Below are positions 27,314-35,380 of a DNA stretch of 64,000 nucleotides, piece by piece. Position 1 is the first letter of the stretch; every line of letters begins with the position of its first letter. Location of the stretch: positions 1-64,000 of the forward strand of contig NZ_CP046244.1 of the NCBI RefSeq assembly GCF_009735625.1. Direction: 5' to 3'. The notes below the pieces were generated by a model. The model had not been told where the DNA came from. It saw only the letters and a list, made by a program, of their open reading frames with translations, and did no database searches. The position numbers and the translations under genes are program-made. The stretch is from Moorella glycerini (GTDB lineage Bacteria; Bacillota; DSM-521; Neomoorellales; Neomoorellaceae).

Positions 27314-27931
27314 TTAGGCCAGGCCTTCAAACCTGCGGGCGGCGGCCAGGACCTTCTGGATATAGGCCTGCGTTTCCCGGTAAGGAGGAATGCCGCCGTA
27401 ACGTTTAACGGCGCCGGGGCCGGCGTTGTAGGCTGCCAGGGCAAGGACCAGATCACCCTGGAAGCTGTCCAGAAGCTGCCTCAAGTACCTGGCGCCGCCG
27501 TCCAGGTTGGCTTCCGGGTCGAAGGGATCCGTCACCCCCAGGGCCCGAGCTGTTGCCGGCATGAGCTGCATGAGCCCCGTGGCCCCGGCCGGTGATACCG
27601 CCCGGGGATTAAAGCCGGACTCCGCCTCGACTACCCCCTGGAGCAGGGCTGCCGGCAGGTTGTACCTGGCCGCCACCCGGCTGATGAGGTCTTTAAAGCC
27701 AGAGCCGGGCAGGCTGCGGGCCCCAGAAACAGGGTTAGGGGCGGCAGTTGCCGGCTTTCTGCCCGTCCCTGTTGCCTCTACTGCCGGGGATTGTCCCTCT
27801 TCCAGTTCCGCCAGGAGCACCAGGTAAAAAAGGTTATTGAAGTAATCTTTACTGCCGCCGGTATTACCCGCCGCAGTCGCCTGCATTTTGGCCCAGGCTG
27901 CTACCAGCGGCGCCAGGGAACTGATATCCAT
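27314..27931 (-). CDS. lytic transglycosylase, SLT domain
   Basis: A 205-residue protein whose C-terminal 125 residues are a soluble lytic transglycosylase domain. The catalytic Glu lies in [20 protein letters not shown], followed by [15 protein letters not shown], and [19 protein letters not shown]. The N-terminal 80 residues are low in recognisable domains and no signal peptide is seen. It cleaves peptidoglycan glycan strands to 1,6-anhydro ends. It is convergent with ccsA, two bases apart. Confidence 0.9.
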   Translation of the reverse strand: MDISSLAPLVAAWAKMQATAAGNTGGSKDYFNNLFYLVLLAELEEGQSPAVEATGTGRKPATAAPNPVSGARSLPGSGFKDLISRVAARYNLPAALLQGVVEAESGFNPRAVSPAGATGLMQLMPATARALGVTDPFDPEANLDGGARYLRQLLDSFQGDLVLALAAYNAGPGAVKRYGGIPPYRETQAYIQKVLAAARRFEGLA

Positions 27932-28086
27932 ACCTGTCTCCCTTCCTTATTAAGCACCTGCACCTCATTATACCATAATCACCGGCAACCGGGGATAGTT
28001 TACTGGATTGCGCCGGTTGTTGACGTAAATCCCCGGCGTTGTTACAATAAGGCTGAGACAAAGGCTTAAAATGAAGGAGAATAATA

Positions 28087-28332
28087 ATGCCTGTTTACGA
28101 ATTTCGCTGCCTGGAGTGCGGAAAACTTTTTGAAAAGCGTTTTGCCAGTATGCATGAAAAGGTCGAACTCCAGTGTCCTGAGTGCCAGTCCCGGTCCCTG
28201 GAACGGGTAATCAGCCGGGTTAATTTTCTCACCCGTCCGGGAAAGGGCGAGCAAAAACCAAAGCTCACGACCAAATCCTGCAGCCCCGGCAGCAACTGCA
28301 TGACCCTGGATATCCCGGGACCGGAGGAATAA
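28087..28332 (+). CDS. FmdB-type zinc ribbon protein
   Basis: An 81-residue protein beginning MPVYEFRCLECGKLFEKRF, with a second pair CPEC, the four-cysteine zinc ribbon of the FmdB/CxxC_CxxC_SSSS family. The C-terminal part is basic. AAGGAG precedes the ATG. It lies 36 bases before the HEAT-repeat gene on the same strand, probably co-transcribed. Function in the family is poorly known; a regulatory or nucleic-acid role has been suggested. Confidence 0.85.
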   Translation: MPVYEFRCLECGKLFEKRFASMHEKVELQCPECQSRSLERVISRVNFLTRPGKGEQKPKLTTKSCSPGSNCMTLDIPGPEE

Positions 28333-28367
28333 AGGTTAGGGAAAAGAAGAGCAGGGAGAAGCAACCC

Positions 28368-29474
28368 ATGAGCAAAGAGCTTGCTCTCAAGCCAACCTGC
28401 CCCTTTTGCGGGTTACCCGTTGCCAGGCCCAAAGAGCAGGTTACTCGCCGGCCAAACGAAATGCCGGTAGAGTCCTGTTCCTGTGGCGCCGTCTATGCCT
28501 GCGATATAACCGGTCACAACCTGGGAGCGGCTTTTATTGAAGCCCTGGTCTTTAGCTGTAACCTGGACTGGGATCTGGCCTGGGGCCTGCTACCAGAGGA
28601 GGATTACCTGGAAAAGCTGGTTGAGAACTACGACTATGAAACCCATTTAATTGTTCCCGGCGGGTTTTATGAGGGCAGGAGAATCTCCGGCGCCCTCTAT
28701 TTCGTTAAACTGCACCCGGATATCCTGGAGGTTACCCGCCAGGGGGTGCAAAAAAAATTGGCGCGAGCCGCCGCCATTTCCTCCCAGACATCTACAGCGC
28801 CTCCTGGTGAAAAGAAGTTCACTAAAAAAGAAATCGAGGCCCTGGTAAATGAATATCAGGTCGAAACCCTTTTAAATATAGCCAGGTCTGAACGGCGCCT
28901 GATCAGGGAGTTGCAGCGGCTTCTCTATGCTGGCGACGAACTGCTCCGCTTCCGGGCCGCTGATATTTTAGGTAAAGTAGCCGCCTTCATTGCCCAAAAG
29001 GACCCGGAAAATATCGCCCGGCTGCTGCAGCGATTATTAACCTCCGTCACGGGCCCTGGTTCTTCAGGCTGGGGGGCCATCGATGCCGCCGGTGCCATTA
29101 TCGCCAGCCTCCCGGAAACCTTTGCCGGGTACATTCCTGCGTTGTACCAGTTGCTGGCAGACACAACCCTCCGGCCCCAGGCCTTACGGGCCATCGGCAG
29201 TATTGCCAGGGTAAAGCCCGGGCTTATCCGCCCGGCCTGCTTACGTTTTCTACCTTTTCTCCAGGACCCGGACCCTGCAACCCGGGGCTATACGGCCTGG
29301 CTCCTTGGCAATTTAAGCGCAGCAGCGGCCAGGGATATGCTGCGGGGTCTTCAGGATGACGGGCAGCCAGTAACCTTCTACGACAGCGGCAATTTACAAA
29401 AAAAGACAGTGGCTCAACTGGCGTCTGAAGCCCTGGCCAAAATGGAGGTTGGCGAACCTGTACACGGGTATTAG
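28368..29474 (+). CDS. HEAT-repeat protein with N-terminal zinc-binding region (DVU0298-like)
   Basis: A 368-residue protein. The first 50 residues hold two cysteine pairs (CPFCGLPVARP, then CSCGAVYACDITG). The middle has a charged, acidic segment (LLPEEDYLEKLVENYDYETH). The last 190 residues form HEAT-like repeats (LRFRAADILGKVAAFIAQKD, GWGAIDAAGAIIASLPETF, ALRAIGSIARVKPGLIRPA). I recall this architecture from DVU0298-type proteins of sulfate reducers. Its place between the two dsr operons supports a link to that metabolism, but no role is known to me. Confidence 0.7.
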   Translation: MSKELALKPTCPFCGLPVARPKEQVTRRPNEMPVESCSCGAVYACDITGHNLGAAFIEALVFSCNLDWDLAWGLLPEEDYLEKLVENYDYETHLIVPGGFYEGRRISGALYFVKLHPDILEVTRQGVQKKLARAAAISSQTSTAPPGEKKFTKKEIEALVNEYQVETLLNIARSERRLIRELQRLLYAGDELLRFRAADILGKVAAFIAQKDPENIARLLQRLLTSVTGPGSSGWGAIDAAGAIIASLPETFAGYIPALYQLLADTTLRPQALRAIGSIARVKPGLIRPACLRFLPFLQDPDPATRGYTAWLLGNLSAAAARDMLRGLQDDGQPVTFYDSGNLQKKTVAQLASEALAKMEVGEPVHGY

Positions 29475-30097
29475 TTTTTGCGGTATGGTTCCAGTTTCTG
29501 CAGGAATTCCGGGTGGACGTTAAACCCGAGTTCAAGGGCCCGGTCAATGTGCTCAATCGCCCTGGCCAAATCCCCGTTTAAATAATAGGCATAGGCGAGA
29601 TTATTATGCCCCAGGGCAAAATCAGGTGCTATCTCCAGTAACTTCTGGCCGGTGGCGATGGCTTTGGCGATGTTGCCCCGCTGGAGATAACAATTAGCCA
29701 GGTTATTCCAAGCCTGGACGATCCTGGGGTTCAGCTCAATGGCCTTCTCCAGGGCGGCAATGGCCTCTTCCGTCCTGCCCATTTGGGAATAAGCAAACCC
29801 CAGGTTGGCATAGCCCCGGGCATACCGCGGCTCGATGGCGATGGCTCTTTCGTTGGCTGCGACTACCTTTTCCAGCTCCCCCTTTTGCCAGTAGATATAG
29901 CCCAGGTTTACATAAGCCTCAAACATGCGGCCGCTGCTGGTAATTGCCTCTTCAAAGGCCGCAATTGCCTCGTCCCATTTCCCCTGTTGCATATAGGAAA
30001 CCCCCAGGTTGTAGAGCGCCGTGGCGCACCCGGGGTTTTCCGCGAGTATTCGCTTTTGCCCGGCAATAAAGTCTGCAAAATCCTGCGGCTCAGCCAT
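29471..30097 (-). CDS. tetratricopeptide repeat protein
   Basis: About 208 residues from ATG 30097, chosen because GGAGG lies just upstream and the protein then begins directly with helical TPR sequence. Five or so 34-residue repeats are seen (ALYNLGVSYMQQGKWDEAIA, AYVNLGYIYWQKGELEKVVA, AWNNLANCYLQRGNIAKAIA). There is no signal peptide. A protein-interaction scaffold, possibly for sulfite reductase assembly given the dsr genes on both sides; this is inferred from position only. Its 3' end overlaps the HEAT-repeat gene by 4 bases, tail to tail. Confidence 0.85.
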   Translation of the reverse strand: MAEPQDFADFIAGQKRILAENPGCATALYNLGVSYMQQGKWDEAIAAFEEAITSSGRMFEAYVNLGYIYWQKGELEKVVAANERAIAIEPRYARGYANLGFAYSQMGRTEEAIAALEKAIELNPRIVQAWNNLANCYLQRGNIAKAIATGQKLLEIAPDFALGHNNLAYAYYLNGDLARAIEHIDRALELGFNVHPEFLQKLEPYRKN

Positions 30098-30222
30098 CCC
30101 CTTCCTCCTCCGCATATAAGATATGAGAAATGAGAAGTGAGATTTTAGGTAAGAACTGGCATGGCCAGTTCTTAGCATAATTCAGACCTCTGACTTCCTG
30201 CTTCCGACTTCCATATAAAGGA

Positions 30223-30253
30223 GAGGCTGCTATCATATATGTTTGGCAGCCTC
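30223..30253. terminator. hairpin, possible terminator
   Basis: GAGGCTGC at 30223-30230 pairs with GCAGCCTC at 30246-30253. TTTT follows on the plus strand and a weaker TCCTTT on the minus strand. It could end dsrABD transcripts. Confidence 0.4.
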
Positions 30254-30315
30254 TTTTCCTAAAAAACGTATTTGCTGGGCTTTATTTTCCCTCGCTTCCG
30301 GGACCTTGCGGAGCG

Positions 30316-30382
30316 CCCAGCACTCAACTCGTTTGGAACAGGTGCTCTTTGTGAACAAAACCTTTGCGAGTTGAGTGCTGGG
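30316..30382. repeat. 16-bp perfect inverted repeat
   Basis: CCCAGCACTCAACTCG at 30316-30331 and its complement CGAGTTGAGTGCTGGG at 30367-30382 enclose 35 bases. It lies downstream of dsrD. A hairpin in the transcript or the ends of a small non-coding element are both possible. Confidence 0.6.
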
Positions 30383-30510
30383 TCAGCCGTGAGGCTTAAG
30401 GCGGGATTCCCGGCCATGTTAGGAGTTTGCCCCGCCCTCGCTCTTGGCACAGCTTGTGGCCACTTCGCCGCTCAGGCCAGGCCGCTCGCTCCCAACTCCT
30501 ACCTGCCTGC

Positions 30511-30744
30511 TTACTGGTCTTCAGTTATACCCCTTCCCTTTAAACCGTACATGGTGGTGCTACCGGTGGAGAAGTAGATTAATTTTTCTTCGTTAACCAG
30601 TTCCGTAGCGGCCTTTTTAATATCCCTCATTTTGGCTTCCGGTATCCTGGCCTGGACGGCCTTTTCCAGGTCTTTGAAGTAGAACTTGCTCTTTTTACTG
30701 GTCTCGGCAAACTCGAGGATGGCCTTTTTAATCTCCTCCATCAT
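30511..30744 (-). CDS. dsrD: DsrD, winged-helix sulfite reductase accessory protein
   Basis: A 77-residue protein with the DsrD winged-helix pattern (MMEEIKKAILEFAETSKKSK, KAATELVNEEKLIYFSTGST). It follows dsrB by 29 bases in the order dsrA-dsrB-dsrD. DsrD is reported to stimulate DsrAB activity and marks reductive-type sulfite reductase operons. GGGGG lies 8 bases before the first ATG. Small size and charge fit the family. Confidence 0.92.
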   Translation of the reverse strand: MMEEIKKAILEFAETSKKSKFYFKDLEKAVQARIPEAKMRDIKKAATELVNEEKLIYFSTGSTTMYGLKGRGITEDQ

Positions 30745-30773
30745 CGCTCATACCCCCTTATCTTCAGGCAGGC

Positions 30774-31961
30774 CTAGTCGTCAATACCTCCTGCCGCCCT
30801 GGAGACTTCCCAGGCCGCCCCGGTAAACTTAAACTGGGTGCTGGTGCGGTAGGTATCGTAGGCCAGGCGATAATCATCAATCAGGTGCTCGGTAAAGGGC
30901 AGCTCGCACTTCTCAAAGAACTTCTCCCAGCCGATCCGTTCCGCCCAGTCGCCGATGCGCTCATACTTCCTGGCCTCAGCGGCATAAACTTCAATGATCT
31001 TCTTGACGGTGGCCACCACTTCCGGGAAGCGGGGGAAATTATTGGGCAACCAGGGTACGATTACTTTGGAAAACTTGGGTTCGCTAATGCGATTGGATAT
31101 CTTGCCGCCGGCCAGGACGGCCACCCCATCACCAAGCTTATCGGCAATGGGCAAAGCCGGGCACATGGTATAACAGTTGCCGCAGAACATGCAGCGTTCT
31201 TCTTTTATTTTTACCGTCTTCCTGCCGTCTTCTGTTTTACCCGGGGAAATAGCCCCTACGGGACAGGCGGTAATGGCCAGGGGTATCTCACAAATCGAGT
31301 CAATATTATCGTCCACAATGGGCGGTTTGCGGTGGATGCCCAGCAGGGCGATATCCGAGCAGTGCACGGCCCCGCACATATTTAAACAGCAGGCTACGGA
31401 AATCCTGACATGGGCTGGCAGGGTCATGCCAGTAAAGTAGTCCATCAGCTCATCCATGATGGCCTTGACCATGGAGGAAGCGTCGGTAGCCGGGGTATGG
31501 CAATGGATATAGCCCTGGGTATGGACAATATTGGTTACCCCTGCACCCGTACCGCCGATGGGGAATTTGTAGCTCCCCGAGATATATTTCCGGCTTAGAA
31601 GGTCCTTTTTCAAAGCCTCAACCTTTTCATAACTGGTGACCATGAATTCGATGTTATTGCGGGTGGTGAAACGGACATAACCGTCACAATATTTATCGGC
31701 AATATCGCAGATCTCGCGGATATTTTCGGCCGTCATGAACCGGGAGCCGCCGCATCTTACGGTAAAAACCTTGTCTCCAGTTTCGGAAACATGGACCATA
31801 ATACCCGGCTCTAAGATGTCATGATAAAGCCATTTACCGTAATTCTTTTGAATAACCGGCGGGAAAAACTCCCAGAAGTGCCGGGGGCCAATATCGGTAA
31901 TCCTATTTTCCGTCGGTTTCTCCGGGTTGTATTTACCAAGGCGTTCTTGCGATAAGGCCAT
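30774..31961 (-). CDS. dsrB: dissimilatory sulfite reductase beta subunit
   Basis: A 395-residue subunit. The siroheme/4Fe-4S site has Cys154 (TQGYIHCHT) and the group CCLNMC at 191-196. A ferredoxin domain follows with Cys233 (CPVGAISP) and [12 protein letters not shown] at 257-268. With DsrA it forms the alpha2beta2 enzyme that reduces sulfite, in which the beta siroheme site is the catalytic one. AGGAGG precedes the ATG. It is 15 bases from dsrA. Confidence 0.95.
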   Translation of the reverse strand: MALSQERLGKYNPEKPTENRITDIGPRHFWEFFPPVIQKNYGKWLYHDILEPGIMVHVSETGDKVFTVRCGGSRFMTAENIREICDIADKYCDGYVRFTTRNNIEFMVTSYEKVEALKKDLLSRKYISGSYKFPIGGTGAGVTNIVHTQGYIHCHTPATDASSMVKAIMDELMDYFTGMTLPAHVRISVACCLNMCGAVHCSDIALLGIHRKPPIVDDNIDSICEIPLAITACPVGAISPGKTEDGRKTVKIKEERCMFCGNCYTMCPALPIADKLGDGVAVLAGGKISNRISEPKFSKVIVPWLPNNFPRFPEVVATVKKIIEVYAAEARKYERIGDWAERIGWEKFFEKCELPFTEHLIDDYRLAYDTYRTSTQFKFTGAAWEVSRAAGGIDD

Positions 31962-31976
31962 GATGCCAACCTCCTC

Positions 31977-33395
31977 CTATCGTTTATGCCGCAGCCGGTA
32001 ATCTTTGATATCGCGCTTCCAGCCGCCGGGTACGTCTTCTTCTTTCCAGAAGATATACGGGTTGGTGCGCGGCATTTTAACCATCTGGGGAGCAGCCGGG
32101 ACGCCGATAACCTCCAGGAACCTGGGCAGCCCTTTACGCTGGATCAGTTCGCCCAGGCGCTCGCGGTTCTTGCCTTCTTCAATCCACCAGTCCCAGACCT
32201 TCTCGAGCAGCTCTTTGATGTTGTCGTAGGGTGCTTCGGCTTTCATAAAGGGAACGGTCAATACCGCCAGCTGGGCGCCCTCCAGGATCGGTGCTTTGGC
32301 TCCAAAGAGGATGCTGACGCCCGTGTCGATGCCAGGCCTTAAAGCCCTGGGCATGGTATTGATACAGTGCATGCAGCGGTTGCATTCCTGGTTATTGATT
32401 ACCAGCTTGCCGTCCTCCATGACCATACACCCGGTAGGGCAGAGATCAATGACTTCCTTCTGGATATCGAACTTGCCCCAGTCGCGACCGCTATGGGCGC
32501 CGCCATTGGGTTGAATTTCGCCCCTGATATAGGCCTGGACTGCTTCCTGGTCGATGCGGATGTCGTCCCGCCAGGTACCGATTAAGGCCATGTCAGAACG
32601 GGCCAGGGAAGCCACACAGCCGTTGGGACAGCCATCAATCTTGATCTTGAATTTATAGGGGAAGGCCGGGCGGTGCAGCTCATCCTGGTAATGGGTAGTC
32701 AACTCGTAGCACAAATCCTGGGTATCTATGCAGGCGAATTCGCAGCGGGCTTTGCCGATACAGCAGGAAGGTGTGCGCAGGTTCGAGCCCGAGCCGCCGA
32801 GATCCTGGTCCAGTTCATGGGTCAGGTCATAAAAGAGGGGCTCTAACTGTTCGGTGGTGGTCCCCAGCAGGATGATATCACCGGTGGAGCCGTGCATATT
32901 GAACATGCCGCTGCCCCGGAACTCCCAGAGATCACAGAGGGCCCGCAGGAAGTCCGTTTTGTAAAACTTACTGGCCGGTTGATTGACGCGCAGGGTATGA
33001 AAATGGGCCACAGAAGGATATTTTTCGGGAACATCGGAATAGCGCCCGATAACGCCGCCGCCATAACCAAAGACGCCGACAATGCCGCCGTGCTTCCAGT
33101 GGGTTTCCCCGTCATCAAAGGATAATTGCAACTGGCCAAGCAAATCATCCACTACATCCTGATCAATCATCATCCGGTCTTTAGGGAGTTTCTTGCGGTG
33201 CAGGGCTTCCCGTTTGGCGTCGGCGACAAAGCTGGGCCACGGTCCCTTCTCCAGCTCCTCTAAATCAGGAATATCATGCTTGATCTTAAAATCTTTAAGC
33301 TCTTCTTCCGTGTAGTTATGCAGTTCTTCGTCCGTGTAGATGCGTAACTCTTCATACTTCAGTTCCTTTTGTGGCCGCTTTGGTTTAAAATCCAT
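31977..33395 (-). CDS. dsrA: dissimilatory sulfite reductase alpha subunit
   Basis: A 472-residue subunit from ATG 33395, which has GGGGG 8 bases upstream; a TTG two codons earlier has poorer spacing. The siroheme-cluster cysteines are CCIGKARC at 211-218 and CPNGC at 256-260. The inserted ferredoxin domain has CPTGC at 319-323 and CNRCMHC at 338-344. The length is slightly above the usual 420-440 because of a charged N-terminal extension (about 45 residues). It heads dsrABD. No dsrC lies in this operon. Confidence 0.95.
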   Translation of the reverse strand: MDFKPKRPQKELKYEELRIYTDEELHNYTEEELKDFKIKHDIPDLEELEKGPWPSFVADAKREALHRKKLPKDRMMIDQDVVDDLLGQLQLSFDDGETHWKHGGIVGVFGYGGGVIGRYSDVPEKYPSVAHFHTLRVNQPASKFYKTDFLRALCDLWEFRGSGMFNMHGSTGDIILLGTTTEQLEPLFYDLTHELDQDLGGSGSNLRTPSCCIGKARCEFACIDTQDLCYELTTHYQDELHRPAFPYKFKIKIDGCPNGCVASLARSDMALIGTWRDDIRIDQEAVQAYIRGEIQPNGGAHSGRDWGKFDIQKEVIDLCPTGCMVMEDGKLVINNQECNRCMHCINTMPRALRPGIDTGVSILFGAKAPILEGAQLAVLTVPFMKAEAPYDNIKELLEKVWDWWIEEGKNRERLGELIQRKGLPRFLEVIGVPAAPQMVKMPRTNPYIFWKEEDVPGGWKRDIKDYRLRHKR

Positions 33396-33660
33396 CGGCA
33401 ATACCCCCTTTGTTGGTGTTTGTTGATTTTTTCAATCCTCACCCGGCGTGAAAGCCTGGCGTACGACGTCCAATACTATTCGGCAGGGATCAAACTTCGC
33501 CTCCTTCCCGGCAATGAATTTGAAAGAACTATCGTTAGCGTTTCCCGGCCGGGACTGCAAAGAATAGTTAGCGCAATCCCAAACCTTTTTTCAGAACCCT
33601 TTTGCAAACTAACCGGCCATGCCAGGTAGGCACAACCAAACATGAAAATAGGGTTATTTT

Positions 33661-33674
33661 CTTGTTAACACAAG
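33661..33674. promoter_or_regulatory. palindromic site upstream of dsrA
   Basis: CTTGTTAACACAAG has 5-base complementary arms around TAAC. It loosely resembles Rex-type sites (TTGTtaAnnnnnTTaACAA) but the spacing is shorter. A regulator binding site is possible. Confidence 0.3.
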
Positions 33675-33703
33675 TGATACCAAACCCCTTTGTTGCTCAA
33701 GGA

Positions 33704-33776
33704 ACTACTTTTGCTATTTATAAAGTTAGTTCGCTATTTCTCTTAAAATTCCTGCTGCCGGCCGAATTTTTTTCTT
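33704..33776. repeat. recurrent upstream element, copy ahead of dsrABD
   Basis: Nearly identical to 25233-25305 over about 65 bases, with TAGTTCGCTATTTCTCTTAA and AATTCCTGCTGCCGGCCG. It lies 310-380 bases upstream of dsrA. Shared control or a dispersed element are the two readings. Confidence 0.7.
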
Positions 33777-33796
33777 CATTTCCACCAGAAGCAAAA

Positions 33797-33819
33797 GCGG
33801 CAGGCTGGAAGCCTGCCGC
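33797..33819 (-). terminator. intrinsic terminator after selD
   Basis: GCGGCAGGCT pairs perfectly with AGCCTGCCGC around a 3-base loop. On the minus strand TTTTGCTT follows. It is about 95 bases past the selD stop. Confidence 0.75.
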
Positions 33820-33913
33820 CCGGTATTCGCCTTTTGCGCCGTGTCGCCACCTACCCCGGTTACCATCATTTAACTAACGGCGGGGCAGGGGATGCTTGTA
33901 CTCTTTATGCCGG

Positions 33914-34993
33914 TTATGCCTGGACTATTACCTGTCCCGGCCCGGCTTCCACCTCCCCGATAATCCTGGCCGCCGTCACGCCGCGCTCCTTGAGAGCTGC
34001 CATCAGTTCTCCCGCCTTCTCTCCGGCTACAGCAATCAACAAGCCGCCGGAGGTCTGGGGATCGTAGAGGATGTCCTGAAGTGCTTCCGGTACGCCAGCG
34101 TCCATACTGACATCCTTGGCAACATAACGGCGGTTATTATAGGCACCGCCGGGGATCAAGCCCAGAGCCGCAAATTCCAGAGCCCGGGGCAGGACTGGAA
34201 TAGTACGGGCATGGATCACCAGGTTAACGCTGCTGCCCCGGGCCATTTCCAGACCATGTCCCAAAAGGCCGAAACCGGTGATATCGGTACAGGCGTGGAC
34301 CCCAACAGCTACCATAGCGGCCGCCGCCTCCCGGTTCAAGGTGGCCATCCAGCGGCTTACCTCTTGCTCTAGCTCCGGCGTGGCCATTTCTGCTTTAATG
34401 GCGGTAGTAATAATCCCCGTCCCCAGAGGCTTGGTCAGGATGAGCTTGTCCCCCGGCCGGGCACCACAGTTGGTAACTATCCTGTCCGGGTGGACGACGC
34501 CGGTTACCGCCAGGCCATACTTGGGTTCCTCATCGTCTATGCTGTGGCCGCCTACCAGGACGGCCCCGGCCTCCAGCACCTTGTCGGCCCCACCCCGCAG
34601 GATCTCTCCCAGGACGGCAATATCCACCTTTTTGCTGGGGAAGGCCACGATATTCATGGCCGTCAGGGGTTTACCGCCCATGGCATAGACGTCGCTCAGG
34701 GCATTGGCCGCGGCAATCTGGCCGTAGAGATAAGGGTCGTCGACAATGGGCGTAAAAAAGTCAATGGTCTGGATCAGGGCCAGGTCGTCCGTCAAGCGAT
34801 AAACCCCGGCGTCGTCGACACTATCCATACCCACCAGGAGATTGGTGTCCTGCATCACCGGCAGGTACTGCAGTACTTGCTTCAGGGTCCCCGGACCCAT
34901 CTTGGCCGCTCACCCGGAACTGCAGGAAAGCCGGGTTAACTTTGGATTTTCTATCTTAGGGCTAAACCCGCAAGCGTTGTCAGATTGTGCCAT
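33914..34993 (-). CDS. selD: selenophosphate synthase, itself a selenoprotein (in-frame UGA)
   Basis: Makes selenophosphate from selenide and ATP. The frame starts at ATG 34993 with AAGGAGG upstream, passes an in-frame TGA at codon 28 (34910-34912) and continues to 33914, 359 residues. The UGA lies in SCSSGUAAKMGPGTLKQVL, exactly where the family has its catalytic Cys or Sec. Read from the first ATG after the UGA, the protein would lack its N-terminal active-site segment. Other motifs: LVGMDSVDDAGVYRLTDD, IDFFTPIVDDPYLYGQIAA, YDPQTSGGLL. A short hairpin follows the UGA as needed for Sec insertion. The organism must therefore have selA, selB and selC elsewhere. Confidence 0.92.
34885..34898 (-). 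promoter_or_regulatory. candidate bacterial SECIS hairpin of selD
   Basis: In the mRNA, GGGUC pairs with GACCC around a small CGGG loop, beginning 11 nucleotides after the UGA, with the loop about 17-20 nucleotides downstream. This distance suits SelB recognition. Confidence 0.6.
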
Positions 34994-35067
34994 TATTTCC
35001 GCCCTCCTTCCTCCTCTTATTTTACCAGCTTTTAGCCAGGCCATGTATGACAAAAAGGCATAATAAA

Positions 35068-35087
35068 AAGGCCCTTAAGGGCGCCTT
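35068..35087 (-). terminator. intrinsic terminator after tusA
   Basis: AAGGCGCCCTTAAGGGCCTT on the minus strand folds into a hairpin and is followed by TTTATT. It is about 55 bases past the tusA stop, closing the second Dsr-like operon. Confidence 0.75.
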
Positions 35088-35143
35088 CTGAGCGGGTAGT
35101 ACCTTGACAGTATTCAAGGTTACGGGGAAAGCAAAATATGCAT

Positions 35144-35380
35144 CTATACTCTGGCATCTTTCTTCCGGATCAGGTAGGAGTAATAATCGTCCCTTATCTC
35201 TTTACTGATAAGGGTATGTCCGGCCTGCTGGCACCAGGCCGGTAAATCAAACTCCGAGGCCAGGTCATCAACCCATACTTCCAGCAAATCCCCGGGTTTA
35301 AGCTTTTGTATCTGTTTTGCCGTAGCCATTAACGGCCCGGTACAGTTCATACCCCGGCAATCAAGTACTTTACGGGTCAC
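35144..35380 (-). CDS. TusA/SirA-like sulfur carrier protein
   Basis: A 78-residue protein of the TusA fold that carries persulfide sulfur on a cysteine. The motif reads LDCRGMNCTGPLMATAKQI. The usual CPxP is CTGP here, so the proline after the cysteine is replaced by threonine while the cysteine is kept. LKPGDLLEVWVDDLASEFDL is typical of the family. It overlaps the triple-HTH regulator by one base at its start and ends the second Dsr-like operon. It probably shuttles sulfur with DsrC or DsrC2; that pairing is inferred from context. Confidence 0.87.
   Translation of the reverse strand: MTRKVLDCRGMNCTGPLMATAKQIQKLKPGDLLEVWVDDLASEFDLPAWCQQAGHTLISKEIRDDYYSYLIRKKDARV

Larger units (their letters stand above)
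30098..30510. other. non-coding stretch between dsrD and the TPR gene
   Basis: About 410 bases with no gene I can support. It contains a small hairpin at 30223-30253 and a 16-bp perfect inverted repeat at 30316-30382. The remainder near 30390-30500 is GC-rich. Short frames on both strands look like chance. Confidence 0.6.
33396..33913. other. long leader/intergenic region between dsrA and selD
   Basis: About 520 bases without a supported gene. It contains the selD terminator hairpin (33797-33819), a copy of the recurrent element (33704-33776) and the palindrome CTTGTTAACACAAG (33661-33674). The 250 bases nearest dsrA hold nothing I can name. The dsrABD promoter should lie in this stretch. 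Confidence 0.6.

Noticed and set aside
30272-30577. 101-codon plus-strand ORF in the dsrD-TPR gap
   Set aside because: It runs through the 16-bp inverted repeat and into dsrD antisense. The peptide has no domain and no ribosome site.
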